Shown here one piece after another: positions 37,145-47,930 of a stretch of DNA of 64,000 bases. The notes under the pieces are model-generated. The model was not told the origin of the DNA. It saw only the letters and a list, made by a program, of their open reading frames with translations, and ran no database searches. This stretch comes from an uncultured Fidelibacterota bacterium (lineage in GTDB: Bacteria > Fidelibacterota > Marinisomatia > Marinisomatales > Marinisomataceae). How positions within the stretch are numbered: position 1 is the stretch's first letter; each line of letters begins with the position of its first letter. Where the stretch lies: assembly GCA_902526795.1 (NCBI GenBank), contig CABZMF010000004.1:1-64000 (forward strand), given 5' to 3'. The translations under genes were made by a program, and so were the position numbers.

Positions 37145-38241
37145 TTTACTATTATCTCTTTTGATTGTAGTGGCAATTGAATTTCCATATTTATTCCGGC
37201 AATAATGACATCATGTTTGGATTGTGATTTAAAATGCTTTAATGATCTTTTAACAATAATATTATCTTTATCTGGAATAATATGAATTAGCGCTAACATT
37301 CCTAAATCAATTTCATTTAATTTACTTAAAAGTCCTGGCCTATTATCATAATCAATTAAATTAGCATGATAATCATTAATATCCTTAAAAATTTCACCAA
37401 TTCTTTCATTACCTAAGCGATAAGCTGACTCACTAACTTTTGTGCTTACTTCTTCAATTATAGCCTCATGAACTAATAAATCGGTACCATTGATAAAATT
37501 ATAATTTTCCATCACATCAGTATCTCCAGATATAACTACAGACCTATCTTCTGCAATAATTCTATATCCTACTGCACCATGAATAGGACCGTGAGGAACT
37601 ACAAAAGCAAAAACTTTGATATTATTATCCTCAAAAACTAATAGTTCAGAATCAGGCATTGGAAAGATTTTAGCTATCAAAAGTCCATTTTCTGGCTTAA
37701 AGAACTCTGCACCATGGTGAGTTGTTCGATGTTCACGATCTGGCAAATACGCAAGATTAAATCCGTCTACTACATTTTGAATTTCTTTTCCTGCTCCATA
37801 AACAGGAAGCGAAGATGTTCTTCCTCTTCCCCAAGATGCTAAAACAAGCTCTCCTAAACTACCAATATGATCAGAATGTGTATGTGTTATAAAAACGGCC
37901 TCTATATAAGCAGCTTCTAATGTCCCTTGAGAAACAAAATTAGCTGTGGATCGCGCTCCAGCATCAAATACATAATTTTTGTTATTAATGGATATAACTA
38001 CGCTTTGTTGTGCGATATGGGGTGTTAACGGTGAACTTACTCCTGTAAATACTACTCTAAGTATATCTTCTTCGTTATCAGGAACTACTGTCAATATTTC
38101 AACCTGATTATCAAAAAAATTTTGTTTGATAGTTTCGAAATTGAAATATAAAACAACTATTGTTGTTAAAATCATTATAGCTAACAAAATTACAATAACG
38201 TATTTTAAAACGCTTTTTTCAGACATGTTTTCGATATTCAT
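37141..38241 (-). CDS. MBL-fold hydrolase, RNase Z/arylsulfatase-like, N-terminal TM
   Basis: VFITHTHSDHIGSLGEL; VVISGDTDV. Confidence 0.88.
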   Translation of the reverse strand: MNIENMSEKSVLKYVIVILLAIMILTTIVVLYFNFETIKQNFFDNQVEILTVVPDNEEDILRVVFTGVSSPLTPHIAQQSVVISINNKNYVFDAGARSTANFVSQGTLEAAYIEAVFITHTHSDHIGSLGELVLASWGRGRTSSLPVYGAGKEIQNVVDGFNLAYLPDREHRTTHHGAEFFKPENGLLIAKIFPMPDSELLVFEDNNIKVFAFVVPHGPIHGAVGYRIIAEDRSVVISGDTDVMENYNFINGTDLLVHEAIIEEVSTKVSESAYRLGNERIGEIFKDINDYHANLIDYDNRPGLLSKLNEIDLGMLALIHIIPDKDNIIVKRSLKHFKSQSKHDVIIAGINMEIQLPLQSKEIIVK

Positions 38242-38244
38242 AAA

Positions 38245-38556
38245 CTACTTTTCAACAAAGTCTTTTAGCCATTTTTCATAATCTTTATCAACATTTAGAG
38301 TTTCAATCGTTGATATTTCAGGAATTTCATAATTATGCAGCTCTTTGATAGTCTTATATGCTTTTTTCTCAAGATTTTTAGTTGTTTTTACTAAAAGAAT
38401 TACTTCTCTTGATTCAGTTATTCTACCATCCACTACATACTTTGAGCGCATTCTGGGTATCATATTAACGCATGCAGCAAGCTTATTATTGAGCAATGTA
38501 TTCGCTATGAGCTTCATAGTTTTATGACTATCTGTAGTGGTTTTAATGATTATCAT
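38245..38556 (-). CDS. cutA: divalent cation tolerance protein CutA
   Basis: LLNNKLAACVNMIPRMRSKYVVDGRI; YEIPEI. Confidence 0.94.
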   Translation of the reverse strand: MIIIKTTTDSHKTMKLIANTLLNNKLAACVNMIPRMRSKYVVDGRITESREVILLVKTTKNLEKKAYKTIKELHNYEIPEISTIETLNVDKDYEKWLKDFVEK

Positions 38557-40343
38557 TATTTGCTATCTACCCAAGAATAAATAATATCTTCGAGGATATC
38601 CATTGTTACACTTCCATTCTTCAATACCACATCATGAAATTCTTGAATTGAAAATTTGCTACCTAACGTTTCTTCTGCATAGGCTCTAAGCTCTTGTACT
38701 TTAATCATACCAATTTTATATGAAACAGCTTGTCCTGGCCAAACAATATGACGTTCTACCATCCCAATGCAGTCTCCTTCCGGATTTGCAGTATTATTCA
38801 TATAATAATCAATACCTTTTTCTCTAGACCATTTGTAGTGATGAACTCCTGTATCAACAACAAGCCTACAAGCTCTCCAAAGCTCTCCAGAAAGTCTACC
38901 AAAATCAGAATATGGATCTTTATAAAGACCAATCTCTTTTGGAAGAGTTTCAGAATATAAAGCCCAACCTTCAGCATATACACTGTAGCCACCATACTTT
39001 CTAAAACTTGGCATATCTTCTACTTCTAATTGAATGGATATTTGCATGTGATGTCCTGGAATAGCTTCATGATATGCTAAATTTTCTAGTTTGTAAATTG
39101 GCATATCTCGCATTCTATAAAGGTTCGCATAATATGTACCTGGCCTGCTGCCGTCCGCTTGACCTCTTTGGTAAAATGCAATCCCTGCAGAAGCTTCTCT
39201 ATATGCCTCAACTGCTTTTACTTGTAAAGGAATTGATGGTAAACCATAAAATAACTCATCAATACGATTAGCTAATGTATCTACAACTACCTGTACTTGA
39301 TCTAAATACATTTTTCTGCCTTCAGGTCCTTCAGGAAAGTAAAATTGGTCATCTTCTCTCATAAAATCAAAAAAATCTTTCAAAGAACCATCAAAATTTA
39401 CTTTTTCCATAATTTCATAAATCTCTCCATGAATTCTGTCAACTTCTTTAAGACCAATCTCATGAATCTCTTCTGCAGTTAAACCTAGAGTTGTGTATCC
39501 ATCTAAAGTGTGTTGATAGTATTCAGCACCATCATCATATTTCCAAACTCCATGATTATTGTCTGCTAAATTTTGCTGCTCTTTAAGAAAATCTATGAGC
39601 TTTCTATATGAATAATTTACTATTGTAACAAGTACAGCTTCTGCTTCGCTTTGATAACGTAATTTTTGTGCATCAGATATATCTAGAGCATTGAGTTTAT
39701 TCATGAAATCATTATAAATAACATTTTTTACATCTGTTTCTTCAAATGGGTAACCAGATATTATATTTTCTGATGTTTTAATTGCCTGCGGAAAAACAAA
39801 TGCAGGTGCAATTTTTCTAACATCTTGTCTAAGTTTTAATTGAAGAATTAAATCATCCATTAATGGCTCTATATTTCGTAACCTTCCGATGTAATCTTTA
39901 ACATCTTGCTCTTCGTCGATCTTATGATAATTAATTAAAAACGAAGGTATACTAGAATGTTTTCCTCCTCTGTGAGTAATCATGTAACTATGAAAAATAA
40001 AGTTATCGTTATCAATAGTTCTTTGTAGCCTTTTTTCCATTAGACGGTAGCTAATCTTTGTGCTTTCATCCAGCTTATTATAATCAATATTTTCTTTTAA
40101 ATAAGCTAGGTCACTAATAGCCTGCTTGGCTTTTCTTCTTGAATGTTGCCATGTAATGTCATCCCATTGATCGTAATTTGATTTATAACCTAAGGATGCT
40201 TGAAATTCTGGACTATCTATCACCCTATCTTGAAAGATAGATTCAAAAAATTGACGAGCCTGTTTTACCTCTGATTCATCTACATTTGATGCACACGAAA
40301 AAAGTATAAATGGTACTATAAAAATAAATAATTTTTTAAACAT
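38556..40343 (-). CDS. DUF885-family lipoprotein (putative metallopeptidase)
   Basis: Lipobox LFSCAS; YHEAIPGHHMQ; YAEGWALYSE. Confidence 0.93.
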   Translation of the reverse strand: MFKKLFIFIVPFILFSCASNVDESEVKQARQFFESIFQDRVIDSPEFQASLGYKSNYDQWDDITWQHSRRKAKQAISDLAYLKENIDYNKLDESTKISYRLMEKRLQRTIDNDNFIFHSYMITHRGGKHSSIPSFLINYHKIDEEQDVKDYIGRLRNIEPLMDDLILQLKLRQDVRKIAPAFVFPQAIKTSENIISGYPFEETDVKNVIYNDFMNKLNALDISDAQKLRYQSEAEAVLVTIVNYSYRKLIDFLKEQQNLADNNHGVWKYDDGAEYYQHTLDGYTTLGLTAEEIHEIGLKEVDRIHGEIYEIMEKVNFDGSLKDFFDFMREDDQFYFPEGPEGRKMYLDQVQVVVDTLANRIDELFYGLPSIPLQVKAVEAYREASAGIAFYQRGQADGSRPGTYYANLYRMRDMPIYKLENLAYHEAIPGHHMQISIQLEVEDMPSFRKYGGYSVYAEGWALYSETLPKEIGLYKDPYSDFGRLSGELWRACRLVVDTGVHHYKWSREKGIDYYMNNTANPEGDCIGMVERHIVWPGQAVSYKIGMIKVQELRAYAEETLGSKFSIQEFHDVVLKNGSVTMDILEDIIYSWVDSK

Positions 40344-40364
40344 TATATTTCCTGTAAAATCGAA

Positions 40365-41234
40365 TTAATTTAATAATAATTCTGCTGACAGTACGGTGTT
40401 TTCTACTAACATGGCAATTGTCATTGGACCAACACCTTTTGGCACCGGTGTTAACGAACTAGCTTTGCCTAAAACACTTTCTTGGTCAATGTCACCAACA
40501 ATTTTTGATTTTCCATTTCTTTCTACTCTATTTATGCCAACATCTACAAGACAAGCTCCCTCCTTTATGTAAGATGCATCTACAAATTCTGGCGACCCAA
40601 GTGCAGCTATTAAAATGTCTGCTTGCTTAGAAAAAAATTTCAAATCTTTAGTGCCACTGTGACAAAGTGTTACAGTTGCATTTCCTATTTTTTTTAGACT
40701 AGTTAATATTGAAATTGGCCTACCAACAATATTACTTCTTCCAATAACTACTACATGCTTACCATTAAGGTCTATATTAAAATGTTTTAATATGTAAATG
40801 ATACCTTTTGGAGTACATGGAATAAATCGTGGTTTTCCGATTGATAATAATCCAGCATTTTCAGGATGAAAACCATCAACATCTTTTGTAGGGTCTATTG
40901 CATTTAAAACATTTTCACTATTAACATGCTTTGGGAGTGGTAATTGAAGTAATATTCCATGAAAATCGTTATTGCTATTAAGATCTTGAATTAAAGATAA
41001 TAGTTCTTTCTCTGAAACGTTCTCATCTAGACGAAATAAATTAGTTTTTAATCCCAACGAATCAAATTTCTTTGTTTTATTTCTTACATAAATTTCAGAG
41101 GCTGGATTATTTCCAACTAAAACTGCAGCTAAACCTGGAGTAATATTTTTATCTTTTAAGTAATTAATTCTGTCTTCAAGACTTTTATAAAGAGCTTTAC
41201 TAGCATCTAAACCAGACAATATAGCAGTATCCAT
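40365..41234 (-). CDS. folD: methylenetetrahydrofolate dehydrogenase/cyclohydrolase
   Basis: LQLPLPKHV; VVIGRSNIVGRP; PVPKGVGPMTIAML. Confidence 0.97.
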   Translation of the reverse strand: MDTAILSGLDASKALYKSLEDRINYLKDKNITPGLAAVLVGNNPASEIYVRNKTKKFDSLGLKTNLFRLDENVSEKELLSLIQDLNSNNDFHGILLQLPLPKHVNSENVLNAIDPTKDVDGFHPENAGLLSIGKPRFIPCTPKGIIYILKHFNIDLNGKHVVVIGRSNIVGRPISILTSLKKIGNATVTLCHSGTKDLKFFSKQADILIAALGSPEFVDASYIKEGACLVDVGINRVERNGKSKIVGDIDQESVLGKASSLTPVPKGVGPMTIAMLVENTVLSAELLLN

Positions 41235-41247
41235 TACAATATCTCCA

Positions 41248-41541
41248 TTATTCTGTAATTTCTTCTATGCGCTCAATTAATGATTTTACCTTAGATTCAA
41301 CCTCACCCTTGAAAGAATATTCTCCTCTCCTAGCGCCAAATAATTCATCTGAAATATTCATGGCGGCTAATATTGCAATTTTTGATGCATTCATAGATGA
41401 TGGCACTGACTTTTGAACCTCATGCATCTTTTTATCTACATAAGATGCTACTTCCCTAATATATTCTTCGTTTGACGAAGCTCTTATAGGATACTCTTGT
41501 CCAAAGATTCTTACATTAACTAATTTTTTATTTGATTCCAT
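41248..41541 (-). CDS. zapA: cell division protein ZapA
   Basis: VNVRIFGQEYPIRASSNEEYIREVASYVDKKM. Confidence 0.88.
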   Translation of the reverse strand: MESNKKLVNVRIFGQEYPIRASSNEEYIREVASYVDKKMHEVQKSVPSSMNASKIAILAAMNISDELFGARRGEYSFKGEVESKVKSLIERIEEITE

Positions 41542-41549
41542 TTTTACCT

Positions 41550-43931
41550 CTAATTATCTCTTAGTTTAGCGTTAAATTTTTTAGATATGATAGTTATAAT
41601 ATCAGTAATAATAAGATTTACATCGTTATCTTCAAGTGTTTTCTTAGATGATTGAAAGCTCAGTGAAAATAAAACATCTTTGAATGATTTATCTTTCTCT
41701 GATTGATAAATATCTACCGGAGTTACATTTTGAAGCAAAGATTGATTAACTGATTTCATTGTTTTAACTACATCACCAACTCGAATACTGCTGTCCATTT
41801 TAAAATTTAAATCTCTTTGAACGATTGGGAATACTACAATATCTTCCACTTTAGTACTATAAGTACCATAGTCAGTAAAGATTTCTGTATCTACATCTAA
41901 CACTACAACTTCATGCTTATGAGATATATCTAATTGTTTTAGTAATGAATCTTTTATTATACCTATACCACCTAATATTTGTTTTTTACCATCGATAATA
42001 GAGAAATATGGATGACAATAATGATGTTTCTTTTCTAAAAATTTAACTTTAAAACCAAGTCGTTTTTCTTCAAAAATATTAGCTGCAACTCCTTTTAAGA
42101 ATGCAAAAGAAGCAGGAATAGAATTAAAATGCACGTTTTTAACAAAAATATCCCCATGAACTAAGCAAGACAAACTACTTTTTTGAGATATATCCTCTAA
42201 CTTATCTGACTTTCCTTCAAAGATAGTTCCATATTCATAAATCAATGTATTTGAGCATCCGTTACGATAATTAAAATCTAAATTTTTTAATAATCCTGTA
42301 TGAAGAGTTGTTCTCATAGCATTCATTTTTTCAGAAGATGGATTAATAACGCTAACAGCATCTTTTCCGAATAATTTAACTTCTTCAAAGTCTTCCAATG
42401 AATTATTGTAAGATTGACGGAATCCTATTGATGATAAATGATGTTTTAATGAAGAAATAGTAGACTCTTCATCATTTGCATATTGCATAATCGAAGAATA
42501 GTTAAATGAAGATTTAATATTTTCATAACCATAGCATCTAAAAACTTCTTCGATAAGATCTGTTTCAACTATTAAATCAGTTCTAAATGTAGGTATAGAA
42601 CAATTCCAACCAGTTTTTGTTTTCTTGGTATCTATTTGAAGTCCATTTAATAATGATTCCACTTCTTCTGAAGGAATATCTTGTCCTGCATATTTCAGAA
42701 GCTTCTCCGATGATAAATCAATGTAAGTATTATCTAAACTCATTGAGCATTCATCTGTAATCACAGATTCTAAAGTACCTTGAGCAACTTCTTGAATTAA
42801 TTGAACAATCATATTGAACGCTTCTACAGCAGAGTTTGGGTCCGTACCTCTCTCAAATCTTCTAGATGCCTCAGATAATAAATTTAATTTTTTAGAACCT
42901 TTTCTTATAACAACTGGATCAAAATAAGCACTTTCAATTAATACCTCAGTAGTTGCATCGGTTACAGAACTATCCAATCCACCCATAATACCAGCTAAAC
43001 CAACGGTATTTTTTGTATCTGTTATTATAAGATGATCCTTACTTAATTCATATGTTTCTTCGTCCAGGGCTTTAAATTTTTCACCATTTTTTGCCCAAGA
43101 AACCTTTATTGCAGGTTTTGCAAACTTTTTGAGATCAAAGATGTGAGTTGGATGTCCAATTTCCAATAGCATAAAATTGGATATATCAACAAGGTTATTG
43201 ATACTCTTCTGACCAACTGATTTTAAATATTCTGTAAGCCATTTTGGTGATGGTCCAACTTTAACACCCTTCATTGTACCTGCTATATAACGTGTACAAC
43301 CTCCTCTTTTATCTAATTCGACCTTAATAATGTTTTTGGACTGAGGATTTAATTTTACGCTATTTATAGGAGTTTTTAGTTTAGTTCCGACAATCGCTGC
43401 TACTTCCCTTGCTATTCCTCTATGACTAAGTCCAAAAGCCTTATCAGGTGTTACTTCAACATCAATAGCATTGAATAATGGCCCTAAAACTTCTCTAATA
43501 GGTGTTCCCACCTTAAAAGATTCATCTAAAACCATGATACCGTCATGTTCTTCAGAAATTCCAAGTTCTTTTTCAGAACAAATCATTCCAAAGCTTTCTA
43601 TGCCTCTTATCTTAGCTTTTCCTATTTTAAAATCACCTGGAAGAACAGCTCCAACTTTTGCAAAAACTATTTTTTGACCAGCATCCACGTTCGAAGCTCC
43701 ACAAATAACGTTATATGTACCCGAACCATCTAACACAGAACATAATTTAAGCTTATCAGCATTTGGGTGCTTGTCTGCTTTTAAAACTTCTCCAACAACT
43801 AAATGCTCAAGTGAATCAAAATCTGAAACTACCTCAGACTCAAATCCTCTCATAGTTAACTTTTCAGCAAGCTCAGTAGCAGTTAAATCAAAGTCAACGA
43901 ACCTTTTTAGCCAGTTTAGTGAAACTTTCAT
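41550..43931 (-). CDS. pheT: phenylalanyl-tRNA synthetase beta subunit
   Basis: MKVSLNWLKRFVDFDLTATELAEKLTMRGFE; tRNA-binding domain. Confidence 0.98.
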   Translation of the reverse strand: MKVSLNWLKRFVDFDLTATELAEKLTMRGFESEVVSDFDSLEHLVVGEVLKADKHPNADKLKLCSVLDGSGTYNVICGASNVDAGQKIVFAKVGAVLPGDFKIGKAKIRGIESFGMICSEKELGISEEHDGIMVLDESFKVGTPIREVLGPLFNAIDVEVTPDKAFGLSHRGIAREVAAIVGTKLKTPINSVKLNPQSKNIIKVELDKRGGCTRYIAGTMKGVKVGPSPKWLTEYLKSVGQKSINNLVDISNFMLLEIGHPTHIFDLKKFAKPAIKVSWAKNGEKFKALDEETYELSKDHLIITDTKNTVGLAGIMGGLDSSVTDATTEVLIESAYFDPVVIRKGSKKLNLLSEASRRFERGTDPNSAVEAFNMIVQLIQEVAQGTLESVITDECSMSLDNTYIDLSSEKLLKYAGQDIPSEEVESLLNGLQIDTKKTKTGWNCSIPTFRTDLIVETDLIEEVFRCYGYENIKSSFNYSSIMQYANDEESTISSLKHHLSSIGFRQSYNNSLEDFEEVKLFGKDAVSVINPSSEKMNAMRTTLHTGLLKNLDFNYRNGCSNTLIYEYGTIFEGKSDKLEDISQKSSLSCLVHGDIFVKNVHFNSIPASFAFLKGVAANIFEEKRLGFKVKFLEKKHHYCHPYFSIIDGKKQILGGIGIIKDSLLKQLDISHKHEVVVLDVDTEIFTDYGTYSTKVEDIVVFPIVQRDLNFKMDSSIRVGDVVKTMKSVNQSLLQNVTPVDIYQSEKDKSFKDVLFSLSFQSSKKTLEDNDVNLIITDIITIISKKFNAKLRDN

Positions 43932-44911
43932 TAAAACTGCTCCAAGAAACGTTTATCATTCTGATAAAATAACCTAATATCTTTAATTCCATATTTAATC
44001 ATGGCAATTCTTTCAATTCCCATACCAAAGGCGAAGCCTTGATATTTTTTGTTATCATAACCTACATTAGATAAAACATTTGGATTGACCATACCACAAC
44101 CCAAAATTTCCATCCATTGATCTAATTTACTGTTCCAAATATCTACTTCAGCGCTGGGTTCAGTAAACGGAAAATAACTCGGTCTAAATCGCATTTTTGT
44201 ATCTTTACCAAACATTTCTCGAACAAAATACTCTAAGGTTCCTTTCATCTCGGCAAATGAGGAGGTTTCATTAACTACTAATCCCTCTACTTGATTAAAT
44301 AAACAAAAACTTTTGTAGCTTACTGCCTCATTTCTAAACACTCTACCACAACATATGTGTCTTAGAGGCGGATCTTGATTTTCCATTAAATGAATTTGAA
44401 CATTTGAAGTATGTGTTCTTAATACAGCATTAGGGTTTACAAAAAATGTATCTTGCATATCTCTGGCTGGATGATGTTTTGGAACATTAAGCGCTTCAAA
44501 ATTATGATAATCATCATCGATTTCAGGCCCGTAAGCAACAGAAAATCCAATTGATTGAAAAATAGATTTTATTTCTGAAGTAATTTGTTCTAAAGGATGG
44601 ATACTACCATTAGGTAAACTATATCCTGGTAATGAAAAATCTGTATCGTTAGAAGAAGAATTTTCATTATTATTCCCTAACGCATCTTGATATAAATTAG
44701 TTAATTGATTTTTAAGAATATTTAATTCTTTACCAAAGCGAGGTTTTTCATTAGCAGGTAGCTTATTGAATTCTTCAAATAGTGATGCAAGCTTTCCATT
44801 TCTACCTAAATATTTAATACGAAAATTTTCTAGTTCTTGTGAAGTTTTTGACTTTGATAATTCTTTTGAAAATGATGTCTTTAATCCTTTGATGGTTTTA
44901 TTTAATGACAT
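43931..44911 (-). CDS. pheS: phenylalanyl-tRNA synthetase alpha subunit
   Basis: HPARDMQDTFF; GFAFGMGIERIAMIKYGI. Confidence 0.98.
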   Translation of the reverse strand: MSLNKTIKGLKTSFSKELSKSKTSQELENFRIKYLGRNGKLASLFEEFNKLPANEKPRFGKELNILKNQLTNLYQDALGNNNENSSSNDTDFSLPGYSLPNGSIHPLEQITSEIKSIFQSIGFSVAYGPEIDDDYHNFEALNVPKHHPARDMQDTFFVNPNAVLRTHTSNVQIHLMENQDPPLRHICCGRVFRNEAVSYKSFCLFNQVEGLVVNETSSFAEMKGTLEYFVREMFGKDTKMRFRPSYFPFTEPSAEVDIWNSKLDQWMEILGCGMVNPNVLSNVGYDNKKYQGFAFGMGIERIAMIKYGIKDIRLFYQNDKRFLEQF

Positions 44912-44919
44912 CTTATATT

Positions 44920-45270
44920 TTATTTTTTCTTTAAGTATTTAACAAGGTCTTCAAAGACAGTTGGGTTATTAACAGCTAAATCTGCTAATACCTTTCTATC
45001 CAGACCGACCCCTTTCTCCTTCAATAAATGTACAAAATTTGAATAGGATAAACCATTTAATCTTGATGCAGCGTTTATTCTTACGATCCACAATCTTCTA
45101 AACTGGCGTTTTTTCTGTCTTCTATCTCTATAAGCATAAAGACCTGCTTTTGTAACTGCATCTTTAGCTGCTTTAAAATTTCTACTTCTAGCACCAAAAT
45201 AACCTTTTGCTAGCTTTACAATTTTACGGTGTCTTCTATGTCTTGGAACTGAACTATTTGATCTTGGCAT
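44920..45270 (-). CDS. rplT: 50S ribosomal protein L20
   Basis: [27 protein letters not shown]. Confidence 0.98.
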   Translation of the reverse strand: MPRSNSSVPRHRRHRKIVKLAKGYFGARSRNFKAAKDAVTKAGLYAYRDRRQKKRQFRRLWIVRINAASRLNGLSYSNFVHLLKEKGVGLDRKVLADLAVNNPTVFEDLVKYLKKK

Positions 45271-45271
45271 C

Positions 45272-45475
45272 TTAACTTCCTGCCTTTGCCATCATTTTTT
45301 TCATACGTTTTTCAAAAGATGGAGCTACTACTGTAGCTTTTTTAGCAGCACGTTTTACATCTTTATCTCTGCGAATAAGCATGTGACTATGTCCAGCTTT
45401 GTTACGTTTCAGTTTACCTGAACCAGTAACTTTAAATCTTTTTGAAACGCTTTTTCTTGTTTTTTGTTTTGGCAT
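45272..45475 (-). CDS. rpmI: 50S ribosomal protein L35
   Basis: [31 protein letters not shown]. Confidence 0.97.
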   Translation of the reverse strand: MPKQKTRKSVSKRFKVTGSGKLKRNKAGHSHMLIRRDKDVKRAAKKATVVAPSFEKRMKKMMAKAGS

Positions 45476-45484
45476 ATTTATTTT

Positions 45485-45994
45485 CTATTTCGGGGCTAAT
45501 ATTATAGATTTTTTTCTTCCAGTCAAAGGAGAATCTTTTTCTAATTCAGCATGCTCGCTTAAGGTCGATAAAACACGTTGCATGAGCTCTTGACCTAAAT
45601 CTTGGCGAGACATTTCTCTACCTCTGTACATTAAGGTTAATTTGAGCTTATAACCTTCCGCTAAAAACTTTTTACCCATCTTTAATTTATTGTCAAGATC
45701 ATGATCACCAATATTTGGTCTCATTCTTAATTCCTTGACTTTAATAACTTGTTGTTTTTTCTTGCTTTGTTGAGCTTTTTTCTTTTCTTCATACTTAAAC
45801 TTTCCAAAATCCATTATCTTACAAACTGGTGGTTTAGCATTCGGGGATATTTCAACCAAATCTAATCCAGCATCTTGAGCTTTTAAAATCGCCTCTTTAA
45901 CGCTTACAACCCCAATTTGCTCTTTGTTCTGACTTATAAGTCTTACCTCGTCAGCATAAATTCTTTCATTTACTCTAATTTTCTGTTTTTTAAT
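45485..45994 (-). CDS. infC: translation initiation factor IF-3 (probable AUU start)
   Basis: IRVNERIYADEVRLIS; SD AAAGGAGAG six nt before ATT at 45994-45992. ORF track uses ATG at 46021, which lies inside thrS. Confidence 0.9.
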   Translation of the reverse strand: MKKQKIRVNERIYADEVRLISQNKEQIGVVSVKEAILKAQDAGLDLVEISPNAKPPVCKIMDFGKFKYEEKKKAQQSKKKQQVIKVKELRMRPNIGDHDLDNKLKMGKKFLAEGYKLKLTLMYRGREMSRQDLGQELMQRVLSTLSEHAELEKDSPLTGRKKSIILAPK

Positions 45995-47930
45995 TCGATA
46001 CTCTCCTTTCGTTAATTTCAATCAATATTTCATTCAAAAAATGATTTAAAGATAATTCTTTTTGCTCTTTGATAAATCTTCTTCTTATTGTTAAAGTTTT
46101 ATTTTCTAATTCTTTTTCGCCAACAATTATCATAATATTAATTTTTTGCATTTCTGCATCTCTAATTTTTGATCCGATTTTTTCGGATCTATTATCAAAA
46201 GATACTCTAACACCTTTTGTTCTAATATTCTTTGTTACTTCATCAGCGTATTCATTATATTTATCTGAAACAGGAAGTACAATAACTTGCTTGGGAGCAA
46301 GCCATAAAGGAAAATTTCCACCAAAATGTTCTATTAAAAATCCTATAAATCGTTCATGCGTCCCTAGAGGAGCTCTGTGAATACATAACGGAGTCTTTGA
46401 AGTACCATCTTTGTCAGTATAGGACAAATCAAATCTTTCTGGAATAGCAAAATCAACTTGATTTGTTGCAAGAGTAAATTCTCTACCAATTGAACTCCAG
46501 ACTTGAACATCAATTTTTGGTCCATAAAAAGCTGCATCACCAACAGATTCAACAAATTTTAAATTAGCTCCTTTAAGTGCTTTTCTTACGTCATCTTCAG
46601 TTTTTTTCCAAAGAGTAGGGTTATCAATAAACTTTTCACCCAAACCATCAGGATCATGCAGGCTTAGTCTCATTTCATACTTTTCAATTCCAAAAATTTT
46701 AAAATATTCCATATAAAGATTACATACACCTATAAACTCTTCTTTAAATTGTTCTGAAGTGCAATAAATATGGCCATCATTCATTTGCATACTTCTAACA
46801 CGCATTAAACCAAATAATTCACCGGATTTTTCATATCTGTAGCAAGTTCCGTATTCAGATATTCTATAAGGCAGATCTCTATAACTTTTAGGTGTGTTTG
46901 CAAAAATTTTATGATGGTACGGGCAATTCATGGGTTTCATATAGTAATCTATTCCATCGACATCCATTGGTGAAAACATACTCGAAACATAATGTTCTAA
47001 ATGACCAGACTTTGAAAATAAATCTCCTTTTGTTAGGTGAGGCGTTTTAACTCTTAAATACCCACCAGCTGTTTCTTTTTCTTTGGCCAATGTTTCAAGT
47101 TCGTCTATTAAAACTGTACCAGAAGGAGTCCAAAGTGGTAAACCAGGCCCTACTTCTTCATCAAAGAAAAATAAATCCAATTCTTTTCCTATTTTTCTAT
47201 GATCACGCTTTTTTTGTTCCTCTAACATTAAAAGATATTTTTTTAAGTCTTTACTATTTTTAAATGAAGTTCCATATACTCTTTGAAGGGTTTGATTCTT
47301 TTCATCTCCCCTCCAATAAGCAGCAGATAAAGATAAAAGTTTAAAATTCCTTATTACGCCAGTTGAAGGTACATGAGGCCCCCTACAAAGATCTGTAAAC
47401 TCTCCTTGTGAATAAAACTTAATAATTTCGTTGTCTCCAAGATCATTAATTATTTCAACTTTATAATTTTCATTAATTTCTTCAAAATAGCCTATTGCCT
47501 CTTTCTTAGACTTCACTTCATGAGTTATTTGGAGATTTTCATCTGAAATTTTTTTCATTTCTGCTTCAATTTTTAATAAGTCTTGTTCTAAAAAAGGTTT
47601 TTTGACATCAAAATCATAATAAAATCTATTATCTAAGTATGGACCAATTGTTACTTTTGTTTTTGGAAATAATCTTTTTACTGCTTGAGCCATTAAATGT
47701 GCTGTACTATGCAATAAAACATTGTGACCATCTTTACTTTTTGCATCCATAAATTGCACTTCGCAATCATTGAATAATGGAGAAGATAAATCAGTTAGCA
47801 AGCCATCTACTTTACAAATAATTGATTCTTTAGAAATTCCTCTAATTTCATCCATAATTTGGAGAGGGGTTATTCCTTGAGAAAAATTCTGAGCACCTAA
47901 ACCTTTTATATTTATTGAAATTTTGCTCAC
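45990..47930 (-). CDS. thrS: threonyl-tRNA synthetase
   Basis: TGS domain; MNCPYHHKIF; class II motifs. Confidence 0.98.
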   Translation of the reverse strand: MSKISINIKGLGAQNFSQGITPLQIMDEIRGISKESIICKVDGLLTDLSSPLFNDCEVQFMDAKSKDGHNVLLHSTAHLMAQAVKRLFPKTKVTIGPYLDNRFYYDFDVKKPFLEQDLLKIEAEMKKISDENLQITHEVKSKKEAIGYFEEINENYKVEIINDLGDNEIIKFYSQGEFTDLCRGPHVPSTGVIRNFKLLSLSAAYWRGDEKNQTLQRVYGTSFKNSKDLKKYLLMLEEQKKRDHRKIGKELDLFFFDEEVGPGLPLWTPSGTVLIDELETLAKEKETAGGYLRVKTPHLTKGDLFSKSGHLEHYVSSMFSPMDVDGIDYYMKPMNCPYHHKIFANTPKSYRDLPYRISEYGTCYRYEKSGELFGLMRVRSMQMNDGHIYCTSEQFKEEFIGVCNLYMEYFKIFGIEKYEMRLSLHDPDGLGEKFIDNPTLWKKTEDDVRKALKGANLKFVESVGDAAFYGPKIDVQVWSSIGREFTLATNQVDFAIPERFDLSYTDKDGTSKTPLCIHRAPLGTHERFIGFLIEHFGGNFPLWLAPKQVIVLPVSDKYNEYADEVTKNIRTKGVRVSFDNRSEKIGSKIRDAEMQKINIMIIVGEKELENKTLTIRRRFIKEQKELSLNHFLNEILIEINERRVSN

